From positions 496,001-560,000 of the forward strand of contig JPHH03000005.1 in assembly GCA_000750105.3 (NCBI GenBank): a stretch of DNA of 64,000 nucleotides, in the 5' to 3' direction. Every line of letters starts with the position of its first letter. Within the stretch, counting starts at the first letter, position 1. Made by a program: the position numbers and the translations under genes. Under the pieces are notes generated by a model, which saw nothing but the letters and a program-made list of their open reading frames with translations, had not been told where the DNA came from and searched no databases. The stretch is from Tolypocladium sp. Sup5 PDA-1. Lineage: Eukaryota; Ascomycota; Sordariomycetes; Hypocreales; Ophiocordycipitaceae. Below, piece by piece: positions 45,363 through 54,613 of this stretch.

Positions 45363-46676
45363 ATGGAGACTCCACAACGTCCGGGTCTCGGGGGCCCTAC
45401 CTACACTTCCCCCACACCCCCCGGCAGATTGTCGTCGACCAAGGCCAAGCGGGCGAGGAACACATCTTCAGCATCGTCGGGCCGAGGCACCGTCACCCGC
45501 AGCCGATCCCAATCTCTCGCCCAGCCGCCGCCCAATACCACGCCTGATGCTAAACCGAGACCGCTTGAGCTCAGCGAACATGAGACTGGTGCCACCTTGT
45601 ACGGCGAGGCTTCAAGCGAGCCGCCAGATCACTACCAAACTCAGCCGATACCGACCCCGCCCTTCTCCGCCGCTCGCAAGTCCTCTGTAAGAAAAAGGCA
45701 CGAACCGATGGACTCATGGAGGGTCGATGACAAGCTGGCACGCGAGCTCCTGGAAACTCCGAAGAGAACTGCTACCAAAGAGCCGAAAAGAGGATACAAC
45801 TACGTCTTTGGTATTGCTAGAACGGACGGCAGCAGCTTCATCAAAATTGGCATATCGGTTGATGCAGAGGCCCGGATGAGCAGCATCGCCGGAAAATGTC
45901 GCCATGAGAAGATGGAGACGCTCAACTTCGATCAACGACCCATTAGCGAATTCAAGAGAGCAGAGAAGCTGATCAAGACCGAGCTTCACAACTTTCGCTA
46001 CCAGTTCGACTGTGCGTGCAAAGAGGCACACGAAGAGTACTTCAAGGTCGACAAAAACGTCGCGCTGGAAGTCACACAGCGCTGGACGGCTTTCTGCAAG
46101 GCCAAACCCTGGGACAAGAACGGTACACTTCATCCCTTCTGGAAAGGCCGGCTGAAGAACCGGCCTGCTTGCAGCGAGAGCGAGAAGCCAGAGGAGCATG
46201 AGCCACGGGCGGAACGTTGGAGCGAGTTCATCAACGCAACAGACTGGGAGGCCCTAAGCTTCAACACGGCGTCTGTTCAGCGAGCCATCTGGCCGTGGAG
46301 GTGGCACTGGGTCTCGTTGTTCCAGGCGCTCTATCTGGCCTACGTCACTTTCCCAGATCCCAGGTCGGCCGCGTGCCTCGCTGCACTCGTGATATGGATG
46401 CTCGGCGAGAGAGATCTCCTGGGAACGCCAATCCTTTGGAACACCCCGCGGGGCCCGCGCCGCAAAATGAAGCGCTCGCCGAAGCGCATGGTGAACGACG
46501 TCTTGGTGAGAATGATGGGTGTGTTGTCTGATGACGAGTATTTTAACGTCCAGGGAAAGAATGCCACTAGGAACAATGAAGAGAGGGGGGAAGAGGAGGA
46601 AGTGCAGGGAATGGAGGGAATGGAGGACAATTCCATGGCAGTGACTCCAACTGCTCGTAGAACCAAGTCAGCTTGA
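45363..46676 (+). CDS. T5orf172-domain (GIY-YIG-related) protein with C-terminal hydrophobic segment
   Basis: Single exon, 437 aa, starting at the ATG at 45363. The first ~140 residues are disordered and Ser/Thr/Pro/Arg-rich. The domain spans ~145-255: YNYVFGIARTDGSSFIKIGI, DAEARMSSIAGKC, FKRAEKLIKTELHNF and EEYFKVDKNVALEV. This is the T5orf172/DUF1766 pattern, a relative of GIY-YIG nucleases, with Y-V-F-G and K-I-G-I as the two core strands and a conserved Glu in HEEYF. A Trp-rich part and a hydrophobic stretch at ~305-345 suggest one or two membrane segments. The tail is acidic and has GM-E repeats (QGMEGMED). Nuclease activity is not shown for the fungal members. Confidence 0.85.
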   Translation: METPQRPGLGGPTYTSPTPPGRLSSTKAKRARNTSSASSGRGTVTRSRSQSLAQPPPNTTPDAKPRPLELSEHETGATLYGEASSEPPDHYQTQPIPTPPFSAARKSSVRKRHEPMDSWRVDDKLARELLETPKRTATKEPKRGYNYVFGIARTDGSSFIKIGISVDAEARMSSIAGKCRHEKMETLNFDQRPISEFKRAEKLIKTELHNFRYQFDCACKEAHEEYFKVDKNVALEVTQRWTAFCKAKPWDKNGTLHPFWKGRLKNRPACSESEKPEEHEPRAERWSEFINATDWEALSFNTASVQRAIWPWRWHWVSLFQALYLAYVTFPDPRSAACLAALVIWMLGERDLLGTPILWNTPRGPRRKMKRSPKRMVNDVLVRMMGVLSDDEYFNVQGKNATRNNEERGEEEEVQGMEGMEDNSMAVTPTARRTKSA

Positions 46677-47631
46677 TTTTGTCGTTAACATATTGCATCT
46701 GCTAGGGTTTCCCGTATTTTAATTTCAGATTATTACACCGTTTGAGTCCCTCTTGTATCAGTTTGTTTGACAGCGGTTGCGAAGTTGCGATCAGGAAGAG
46801 GCTCGTGCTGATCTGGTGGCCTGGTCCCTGAGAGGCAGGGAGCTCCAACCAGGTTCATCGCTGAAACGCGGCAGCGACGGAACAGCGGGAGTGGCGCCGC
46901 GGCTTGCGAAACGAACATGTTGCATCAACACCGGACAGTGGACAGTGGGCAGCGATAACCGACAGATGGCCGCTTTACAATTGCAGTTGCAACGAGCCAG
47001 CTATCGGCGAGATGCAGCTGGCAGGTGTCGTGTGCTCACCTCATGGATGCACACAGCAGCTGGAGCCTGGAAGGTCCCGTAGGTACCTAGCAGGTGGCAG
47101 CTTCAGGTGAAAGCCGGAACCCCCCAGTGGAGGGTTCTCAGCGTTTATTCTTCGGAGATATCCCCAGCTCAGGCGCCCCGCACTGGGCGACGGACCGCTG
47201 TTAGTGGACGAGCGCCAGCCAAGCCATGACATCAAACGCCGCACCACCTAGCCTAGCCCGCCGCGAGGCTTGGATCGAGGCTCAGCGCCAACGTCGTCAA
47301 AGGCTGACGGGACGCGTGCCTCTACCTGTCGGTACACGCACCCAGCCCACCCGCTCGATCCGGCTCCAAGAATAACCACGCCGTCTCGCGATCCCATCCG
47401 CAAGGGGCCTCCATCCGCGTAACGCCCGCCGTCCACAGCCGCCTGCGCGTCTCTGCTAGCGGGGGAGCATGACGCGGTGACGACGGATATCAAGCGACGT
47501 CACTCCGTCTCCCTCTCCCTCTCCCTCTCTGCACCTCGACTCGATCGCTCGCCTGGTCTGGCTTCATACGAGCATAGCGAGACATCGGCACGAATCGACT
47601 GCTGCTGCGGCAACCCCGCTGCCTGCCCACC
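46677..47631. other. Intergenic, 0.95 kb
   Basis: Upstream region of the arrestin gene, with a pyrimidine-rich tract near its right end (listed separately). No gene is seen. Confidence 0.6.
47511..47530 (+). promoter_or_regulatory. Pyrimidine-rich CCCTCT tract upstream of the arrestin gene
   Basis: A run of CCCTCT units about 100 bp before the ATG at 47632. CT-rich tracts near transcription starts are common in highly expressed genes of filamentous ascomycetes. Its role here is inferred. Confidence 0.45.
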
Positions 47632-49338
47632 ATGTCCATCCGGATCGCCCTCGACCACCAGCCCGAGTTCTACACAAACCTCGACCATGTCACCGGCCGC
47701 ATCGTCCTCGGCCTCAACCGCGCCGAGCAGGTCGGCAGCATCGTCGTCAAGCTCGAGGGCGAGTCCGTCACCGCTCTGCAGGTCCCCAACCCCTACGAGG
47801 CCGAGATGCAAGGCCGCCCCCCCGGCCCCATGCCCGGCCCCCCCGGCAGCGTCGTTGCCGAGAACCACAAGATCCTGTACAAGGTCCAGCAGGTCTTCCC
47901 CGACGAGTACCACTCCAGCACCAGCAGCCCCTACGGCGCCTTCCCGCTGCAGCCCGGCGAGCACGAGTTCCCCTTCAAGTTCAAGCTGGCCATCAACAAC
48001 GCCTGCAGCGACCCCATGGCCATGTCACGCATCGGCGGGCTCGGCGGCGTCGGCGGCTTCGCCTCCGGCGGCGGCCTGTTCGGCATGGGCGGCGTGAGGG
48101 TCATGGACGGGAGCAAGCAGCTGTTCCTCAAGCACGTCACCCGCACGCTACCCCCATCGCTGACCGGGTACCCCATGGAAGCCGAGATCCGGTACTACAT
48201 CAAGGTCACCATCCAGCGCCCAGGCTTCCTCAAGGAGAACTGGCGATACCAGATTGGCTTCAAGTTCCTGCCCATCGAACCGCCGCGGTCGGCGAGGACC
48301 GGCCAGGAGGCATTTGCACGGCGGCCGTTTACTTTTCGACCCCGGTCCCCCATGCAGCCTGAGAGGAAGAAAAGCTCGTTCTTCCCCAGGAAATCCGAAA
48401 AGGGCGGGGGCGGCGACAAGACGGCAGCTGGTGACGCCTCGCCCTCTCTCGACTCACCGAACGTGGTGCCGGCCCCGTCCATAGAGATGTCGGCGCGACT
48501 GCCGCATCCCCCCGTCCTCACATGCAACCAACCCGTACCTCTCCGGCTCATCGCCAAAAAGGTCGTCAACTGCCCCGAGCAGGTCCACCTCGTCTCCTTC
48601 CAGATGGACCTCATCGGCATCACCGAAGTCCGGTCACACAACATATTTAACAAGAAAATCAACCGCTGGGTCGTCGTCGCCAACTCGGAGCTCAACATCC
48701 CCCTGACATCCTCGCCACAGGACGAGGCAGGCAAGGAGCTGGTCGTCCCCGACGAGCTGTGGAAGAACAAGCCGCTGCCTAACACGGTCGCGCCATCCTT
48801 TGCCACCTGCAACCTGTCGCGACGATACGAGCTGGAGATTAAGTTGGGGCTGTCCTGGGGAAAGCCCAAGACGGGCTTGCTGGGCAAGGACCCCTTCGCC
48901 CAGGCGCAAACCATCTTCCTCCCCTTGCACTTCAACCACGTAGATGTCTACTCGGGCATCACTCCGCCGCCCGAGCTGGTGGAAGCCGCCAGGATTACAA
49001 GACCCGGCCGGGCAACGGTAAACATCCCGCCTCGCCTCCCTCCTCGGACCTCCGTCTCCGGAGCAAGCGCACCCACGCGACCCCCTCAACCTCAAAACCA
49101 AGCACCGCCGATGCCGCCTCACCCTCCGCAGGACCCCCTGTATCCTCCGCAACTGGCCCCCGGGCAGTCTGCGCCCCCCGGGCAGTCCGCGCCGCCGTAC
49201 GACGAGGCGCCGCCGAGCTACGACGAGGCCATTGCGGAGAACCTGTCTGGGCCGTTTGATGGACTGCGCCCTCGGCCGGCTTACAGTGGCGTGACCAACG
49301 AGAATGCCCCGAGCCAGATGCCGCCGGAAAAGAGCTAA
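47632..49338 (+). CDS. Alpha-arrestin (arrestin-related trafficking adaptor) with PY motifs
   Basis: Single exon, 568 aa. The arrestin N-domain covers ~1-215: RIALDHQPEFYTNLDHVTGR, GSIVVKLEGES, QPGEHEFPFKFKL and YYIKVTIQRPGF. A Gly-rich insert (~140-160) lies inside it. After a basic, Ser-rich linker the C-domain occupies ~285-455 (LTCNQPVPLRLIAKKV, YELEIKLGLSWGKPK, IFLPLHFNHVDVYS). The Pro-rich tail carries APPY at 520-523 and PPSY at 527-530, the latter a proper PPxY motif for WW domains of a Rsp5/NEDD4-type ubiquitin ligase. Such adaptors bring the ligase to plasma-membrane permeases for endocytosis, which fits a region rich in permeases, although the targets are unknown. Confidence 0.92.
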   Translation: MSIRIALDHQPEFYTNLDHVTGRIVLGLNRAEQVGSIVVKLEGESVTALQVPNPYEAEMQGRPPGPMPGPPGSVVAENHKILYKVQQVFPDEYHSSTSSPYGAFPLQPGEHEFPFKFKLAINNACSDPMAMSRIGGLGGVGGFASGGGLFGMGGVRVMDGSKQLFLKHVTRTLPPSLTGYPMEAEIRYYIKVTIQRPGFLKENWRYQIGFKFLPIEPPRSARTGQEAFARRPFTFRPRSPMQPERKKSSFFPRKSEKGGGGDKTAAGDASPSLDSPNVVPAPSIEMSARLPHPPVLTCNQPVPLRLIAKKVVNCPEQVHLVSFQMDLIGITEVRSHNIFNKKINRWVVVANSELNIPLTSSPQDEAGKELVVPDELWKNKPLPNTVAPSFATCNLSRRYELEIKLGLSWGKPKTGLLGKDPFAQAQTIFLPLHFNHVDVYSGITPPPELVEAARITRPGRATVNIPPRLPPRTSVSGASAPTRPPQPQNQAPPMPPHPPQDPLYPPQLAPGQSAPPGQSAPPYDEAPPSYDEAIAENLSGPFDGLRPRPAYSGVTNENAPSQMPPEKS

Positions 49339-49648
49339 TGATTGGGGGAGTAGCTTTGACGATTGCATGAAACCATGACAAAGGAGTTGGGAGGTCGGCG
49401 TGCTGGTGCTAAAAAGCTGGGATGAGAGAACCAATAGACGGTCGTCAAGGAGTTTATTCATATACCTCAGGCAAGTCCAGATATATACAACATTATTATC
49501 AGAGCCATACCGGTCCAGCTAGTGAAGGGGCTCCCTTGTTCTTCAACGGGAGCACAGCACCCTCACATCACGACATAGTGTCGTGTTGACGCATCGAATC
49601 GCATCAGACAACATAATTACTGGTACATAATACTGCGTTTAGGCACGA
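49339..49648. other. Intergenic, 0.3 kb, between convergent genes
   Basis: 3' regions of the arrestin and P450 genes; nothing else is seen. Confidence 0.6.
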
Positions 49649-51554
49649 CTACTCGCCTTTTTTGGCCCTAGGCTCGACACGCACCCACAGCGGCGGATTC
49701 TGCCACAGTGTGTGCATGCGCGAGTCCCTGTGCCAGTCGAGGTCCTTGTTGACGAGGGTAAAGTCGAACTTGAAGATGAGCTTGGCAATGGTCGCCCGGA
49801 CCTCCATCCACGCGAGACTGGGGAGAGGTGTATCATTAGTAGATGAGCGTTTAAGGGCGGCGTATGGTCTTGAGTCTGTGTTCTTACTTTTGTCCGATGC
49901 AGTTTCGCAGTCCCAGGGAAAAGGGGCGGCAGGCTTCGAGGTCGTCTGTGCAGTTCGGATCCAGCCACCGCTCGGGTTTGAACGCCCAGGGGTCGGAAAA
50001 GTTGTTGGAGGAGAGGTTCGACGCCATCGGGTTCGCCGCGACAACCGTCTGTAAACGTCGTCAATTCACATGCCCCTGTCTCGAACACCAAGAGGAACAA
50101 ACTCACCCCGCCAGGCAAGAAATGCCCGTCGACCGTATCGCCGCCCGGAGGCACGGCCCTGTACAGTGGGATCGGCAGCGGCGGGTACAGCCGCAGGCCC
50201 TCCATGATGACGGCGTCGAGGTACTTGAACCCCCCGAGCGCCGCGGGCGTCACCTCGTGCTGGTGCGTGAACGCGCGGTCGAGCTCGGCCCGCAGCTCGG
50301 CCAGCACGTCCGGCCTCGTGAGCAGGTAGTAGAACATGCAGCAGAGGCCCGTCGCCGACGTCTCGGTGCCCGCGATGACGAGGTCGGACCCGAGCGCCGC
50401 GATCTCCATCTCCGTCACTTGGATGCTGCCCGTGTCACGGACCTTGACGGCGTGGGAGATGAAGTCGGGCGATTTATCCGCGTCCTTTAGCCGCCTGGGA
50501 TCCCGCTGTTAGCGAATAGTTCTAGTTTCCGTGAGTGCTGCTGCTTCAGAGAGCGGTGTTGTTGCTCACTCCTTGACCAGGTGTATCGTGTACTGTTCAT
50601 GCTTGTCCCTGTCCGCGAGCATCTTCTCGATCTGCGTGGAAAACAACCAGCGCGCAACCTTGCCCAGCAGCGGGAACTTGTGCATGGTGTCGTTCACGAC
50701 CATCATCCGCAGGCCGGAGCTCAGGGCAATGGCCCACGGGTGCTTCTCGCCCTTGGCCACGCTCCCAAAGTCGTGCCCGAGCGACATGTGGCCCATGATG
50801 TCAAACGTCACCATGGTGAAGCACGGGTCCAGGTGCACGCCCTTTGCGTCGCCGCAGCTCCCCTCCAGCCGTGCCACGAGCGCGTCCACGACCGTCTCGA
50901 CGATCTGCTCGTAGTCGCGCACGCTGCGGTCCGAGAAGGCGGTGCTGAGCTGCTTGCGCCATATGGCGTGCCGCTCCGGGTCGTGCTCCGTGATGATGGA
51001 CGCCGCCTCGCCGCCGAAGATGCTGCGGTCGTAGAAGTCGGCCTTGAGGAACTTTTGGTGGCCCTTGCGGGGGGCGTAGATGTCCTTGCAGGCGCTGGAT
51101 GTGTTGAAGGAGACTTCGTTGGGGGCTGTCCGCACGACGGGGCCTGCGGGTTGTGCTGCATCAGCCTTTTGCTCGTGCTCGTGGCTTTCGGGATACATTT
51201 CAAGGGGCTTCCTATGCCGTACCGTACTTGTTGTGCATTTCAATCATGTCGTACGTCTGCCGGCCGGCCAGATACAGCCAAGAGTGAGACACCTCGAGGG
51301 TTCCCTAGGTCAGTCCAACATCCGTCAGAGAGGCCGGAGACTGTCCACATACATTGCTCCATTTGGCGATCCACGGCCCAGGGAGTCTATTGAGCGGGCT
51401 TTTTCTCAGAGTGTTCCATCTTTGAAATAGGTAGAATAGCGGGATCTTGCGTCGGGCTCTGAGTTAGCTTCGCTCGAGACAGGGGGTTGACGCCGGTTGC
51501 CCGCGTTTTCGGTAGACTCACGGCCGACAAGACTATCACCACAAACGTAATCAT
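49649..51554 (-). CDS. Cytochrome P450 monooxygenase
   Basis: Seven exons, about 504 aa: ~51554-51518/51522, ~51456-51353, 51304-51223, 51143-50570, 50494-50107, 50048-49888 and 49817-49649. The first donor is unresolved: the consensus GTGAGT at 51521 does not keep frame with the next exon, while a weaker GTCTAC at 51517 does. The short N-terminal helix (MITFVVIVLSA) would be an ER anchor. P450 landmarks are all present: NRLPGPWIAKW, an I-helix AGTETSA, the K-helix E-x-x-R (EGLR), FKPERW, and the heme loop FSLGLRNCIG whose Cys binds iron. The last exon (NLAWMEVRATIAKLIFKFDF) completes the L helix. It should be an ER-bound monooxygenase of secondary or xenobiotic metabolism; the substrate cannot be told from sequence. 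Confidence 0.88.
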
Positions 51555-52761
51555 TTTTCGTCTGCTCTATATCGAGCTCGAACACTTAATTTACCTGGGC
51601 ACGGTGTCTCCTATGCGGTATCAAATGGTGAAGGTCGCCACGTATGGGGCCGTTGAGGGCGACCAACCGCCGGGCGGCCCCCTGATATATGCGGACATGT
51701 AGGCACGATCATGTCACACAGGCAGCCATCGAAATCACCACTTCCAAGCCTATTCGTGGATTGTTCTTTATTGTGCGGGGACGGCTTGCTCGAGTCAGAT
51801 ATTGTGTGGGCGCTTTGCGGTCTTATTGTCCGTTGGGTGCGCAACCAACAACAATAAGATCAAGGTCTTGCCCAGAGTCGAATCGACGCCATCTACGCAT
51901 AGACCCCAGCCGGACGAGGGAAAGACGAGTCACACGCCATCGGAGAAAATCCAGCATCCATCCGAGTTCCCACGCGACAGTGGGCCTGTCATGTACTTGG
52001 ATCGTACGAAGTACGGAGTAGCAGTACGAAGTATCAATCTTGCCGCAGCAAACCTGCCAAGCGCCGCGGGCCCCTTCAACCCCGGGAGGACGCAGCCACC
52101 CGCGTCTCCCTGCCGGAGCCGAGGGGAAAGATCGTGAAAGTCGATGCTCAAACTGTTTGCGCGGTGAAGCGCGGCGGTGACAAGAGGACGACATTCCCTG
52201 GGCCATCGAGCGGCCCATCCCGCGCTCTGGGCTGGAGCTTGAGCTTGCTCGCTCATCCTCAATTGAAATGTCTCGTAACTCGCCATTTTCTATTCGTGGC
52301 TTGAATTTCTGTCAACTCTCTGAAAATATGCCTGAGATACGTTGCAGAGACCCCTGCAGTGGAGACCGCAACGTCCATCTGGTGAAGACTGCGGCTTCAC
52401 TTGCCACATTCTGCAAATAAGCCTCAACTGGCCATGGGACCTCACAGCGGGCGTTTTGCGTTTGCAATTCGTCCAATCGCGTCTGCAAAGGTTCCTGGCG
52501 GATACAAACAAAAGTCATTTCGGGGACATCATGTGTCGTCGGTCTGTAGTTCAATGGCAAGTGACAAATGGCAAAACGGAAAGTTGCATCCCGAGGGAAA
52601 TGCACATGTTACTTCGGCAGTACGGAGTAGAGTGACGTCAGCCACTCACTCACGACACCTCAACCAGATCTCACCGTTGGTGCTTTCTCGCCCAATCACG
52701 CACACCTGGCAACTTCTTTACACCACCGCGAAGTCATCCGTGAGCTCGCCACTCGGGAGCC
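51555..52761. other. Intergenic, 1.2 kb, divergent promoters
   Basis: Separates the P450 and lipase genes, which are transcribed apart. TACGGAGTA elements lie at 52012-52020 and 52621-52629, the first flanked by two GTACGAAGTA copies. No gene is seen. Confidence 0.55.
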
Positions 52762-53836
52762 ATGAGTCGATGGCTCCCCCGTTATAGCATCTCGACCCTA
52801 GCTGGACGCGGGCCACAGCGCCAGCATCTCCCGCGCCCATCATGTCGTCACCGCAGCTTGACAACCAGCCGCTCCCATCGCCACGACAGCGACCCCCGGA
52901 TCCGCGACCTAGGACGCCAAATCGCTGATGATTACGCCGCCATACGCGAAGAATACGGTACGCGACTCATGGTGCTCTAGAGATGCAGCCAGACTGACAA
53001 CCGCAGTAACACCAAAGTACCCCATCGTCCTCGCCCACGGCCTCCTGGGCTTCTCGGAGCTCTCCCTCATCGCCGCCCTCCCGCCCCTGCAGTACTGGCA
53101 CGGCATCAAGCAGGCCCTCACCGCGCAGGGCTGCTCCCGCGTGATAACCGCCTCCGTCCCGCCCAGCGACGCCATCGAGGACCGCGCCGCCAAGCTCGCC
53201 GCCGACATCGCCGCCGCCTCGGACTCGTCCCCCGGCGCGCCGTCCACGCCCGTCAACATCATCGCGCACAGCATGGGCGGCCTCGACGCGCGCTACATGA
53301 TCTCCCACCTCCTCCGCGCCACGCCCGGCGTCCGCGTCGCCTCCCTGACCACCATCTCCACGCCCCACCGCGGCAGCACCTTTGCCGACTACCTCCTCGA
53401 GGAGGGAGCCGGCCCCATCTACCTCCCCAAGCTGTACGGCGTGCTGCAGCGCGCCGGGCTCGGGACCAAGGCGTTTGCGCAGCTGACGACGCGCTACATG
53501 GCCGACGAGTTCAACCCGCGCACCGAGGACGACCCTTCGGTGCGGTACTTTTCGTACGGCGCGGTCATGAGTGACCCGTCGCTGCTCAGCCCGTTCAGGC
53601 TGTCGCACAGGGTGATTGGGGAGGCCGAGGGGCCCAACGACGGGCTGGTGAGCGTGGACAGCAGTCGTTGGGGTACGTATGAGGGCACGCTGCTGGGTGT
53701 AAGCCACCTCGACCTCATCAACTGGCCGAACCGGGTCCGGTGGACGATGCGCGAGTGGATGGGCATGAAGAGGACCTTTAACGCGATTGCGTTTTACCTT
53801 GGCATTACGGATATGCTGGCAAAGGAGGGCTTGTAA
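52762..53836 (+). CDS. Tgl2-like lipase (alpha/beta hydrolase) with probable mitochondrial presequence
   Basis: Two exons: 52762-52957 and 53007-53836, giving 341 aa. The junction restores REEYVTPKYPIVLAHGLLGF, with the oxyanion-hole HGLLG. The nucleophile elbow is HSMGG at 153-157 (Ser154). Asp277 (PNDGL) and His299 (VSHLDL) are placed as in bacterial-type lipases such as yeast Tgl2, which is mitochondrial. The first ~45 residues are rich in Arg, Ser and His with no acidic residue before Asp42 and can form a basic amphipathic helix, so import into mitochondria is likely. It would hydrolyse acylglycerols or related lipids there. Codon use is strongly GC-biased. Confidence 0.86.
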
Positions 53837-54351
53837 GATGGGCGTGAGCAATGAATGAAACGAGAAGCTGGCACGCACGTTGCGCTCGGCGGTTGAAGAC
53901 GAGGGACCACCCTGAGTGACAAGAGGTATCAATAGTAATTATAATATAGAAATACAGCAGCCTGGCAACGGGCACGAGCAAAGCACGACACAAAGCACAG
54001 GCACACCGTTCCCAACGACTCCCATCCGCCCGTGGCCACAAGATGCAATATGTACACCAACACAACGTCTGAGCTCCATCAAATACACCGTGTCAAATCA
54101 GGATAAATGGTGACGATGAGATGATGGTCGGTTCAAATTTCGCGCACGGAGACTGGGGCGAACCAGGCTGTTGGGAGACCGGGAGTACCGGCTCGGTCGC
54201 CGGCGCGCGCGCGTCGTGTCGCTTGAAGTTGACCACGGTGACAGAACACCACCTTTGCTGTCGCCCAGGCTGCATCCCGCTAGGTGTGTCGTCGTTCCTC
54301 CGCCAGCACTATCCCTTCACCCTCCCATCCCGGCACACTCGCCGGCGTCGC
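53837..54351. other. Intergenic, 0.5 kb, between convergent genes
   Basis: 3' regions of the lipase and the small membrane-protein gene. No gene is seen. Confidence 0.6.
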
Positions 54352-54613
54352 TTAGAAGGTGGGCTTCGCGGCCTTGCGTCTCGCCAGGGCCTTGTGGATG
54401 TAAAGCCAGGCGATACCGAGGGCGACTGTGGTCAGTGGTTAGTCGCATAACTTGAGCGCAGCGCGTGCTTGGAGGAAGGGGCAGCAGTTTCGTACCAACA
54501 GCAACGATGCAGAAGACGACCATGACACCAACGTTCTCGGAGGGCCAGTTGCCGCGCTTGGCAAACTGGTTGAGGGCCTCGCGGGCGAGGAGAGGAGTGG
54601 TAATGGCAGCCAT
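54352..54613 (-). CDS. 63-residue single-pass membrane protein
   Basis: Two exons: 54613-54496 and 54425-54352. The intron has GTACGA and CACAG ends, and the split Val codon keeps frame. The protein begins MAAITTPLLAREALNQFAKR and has one membrane helix (VMVVFCIVAVVALGIAWLYI, ~30-49). It ends in a basic tail (HKALARRKAAKPTF). Topology with the basic tail in the cytosol or matrix is expected from the positive-inside rule. Size and layout resemble small conserved fungal proteins of mitochondrial or ER membranes; I do not assign a function. Confidence 0.75.

Noticed and set aside
47477..48097. 206-codon Ser/Pro-rich frame on the plus strand
   Set aside because: Out-of-frame shadow of the arrestin gene start.
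52967..53932. 321-codon frame on the minus strand
   Set aside because: Antisense shadow of the Tgl2-like lipase gene; Gly/Arg/Glu-rich with no protein-like pattern.
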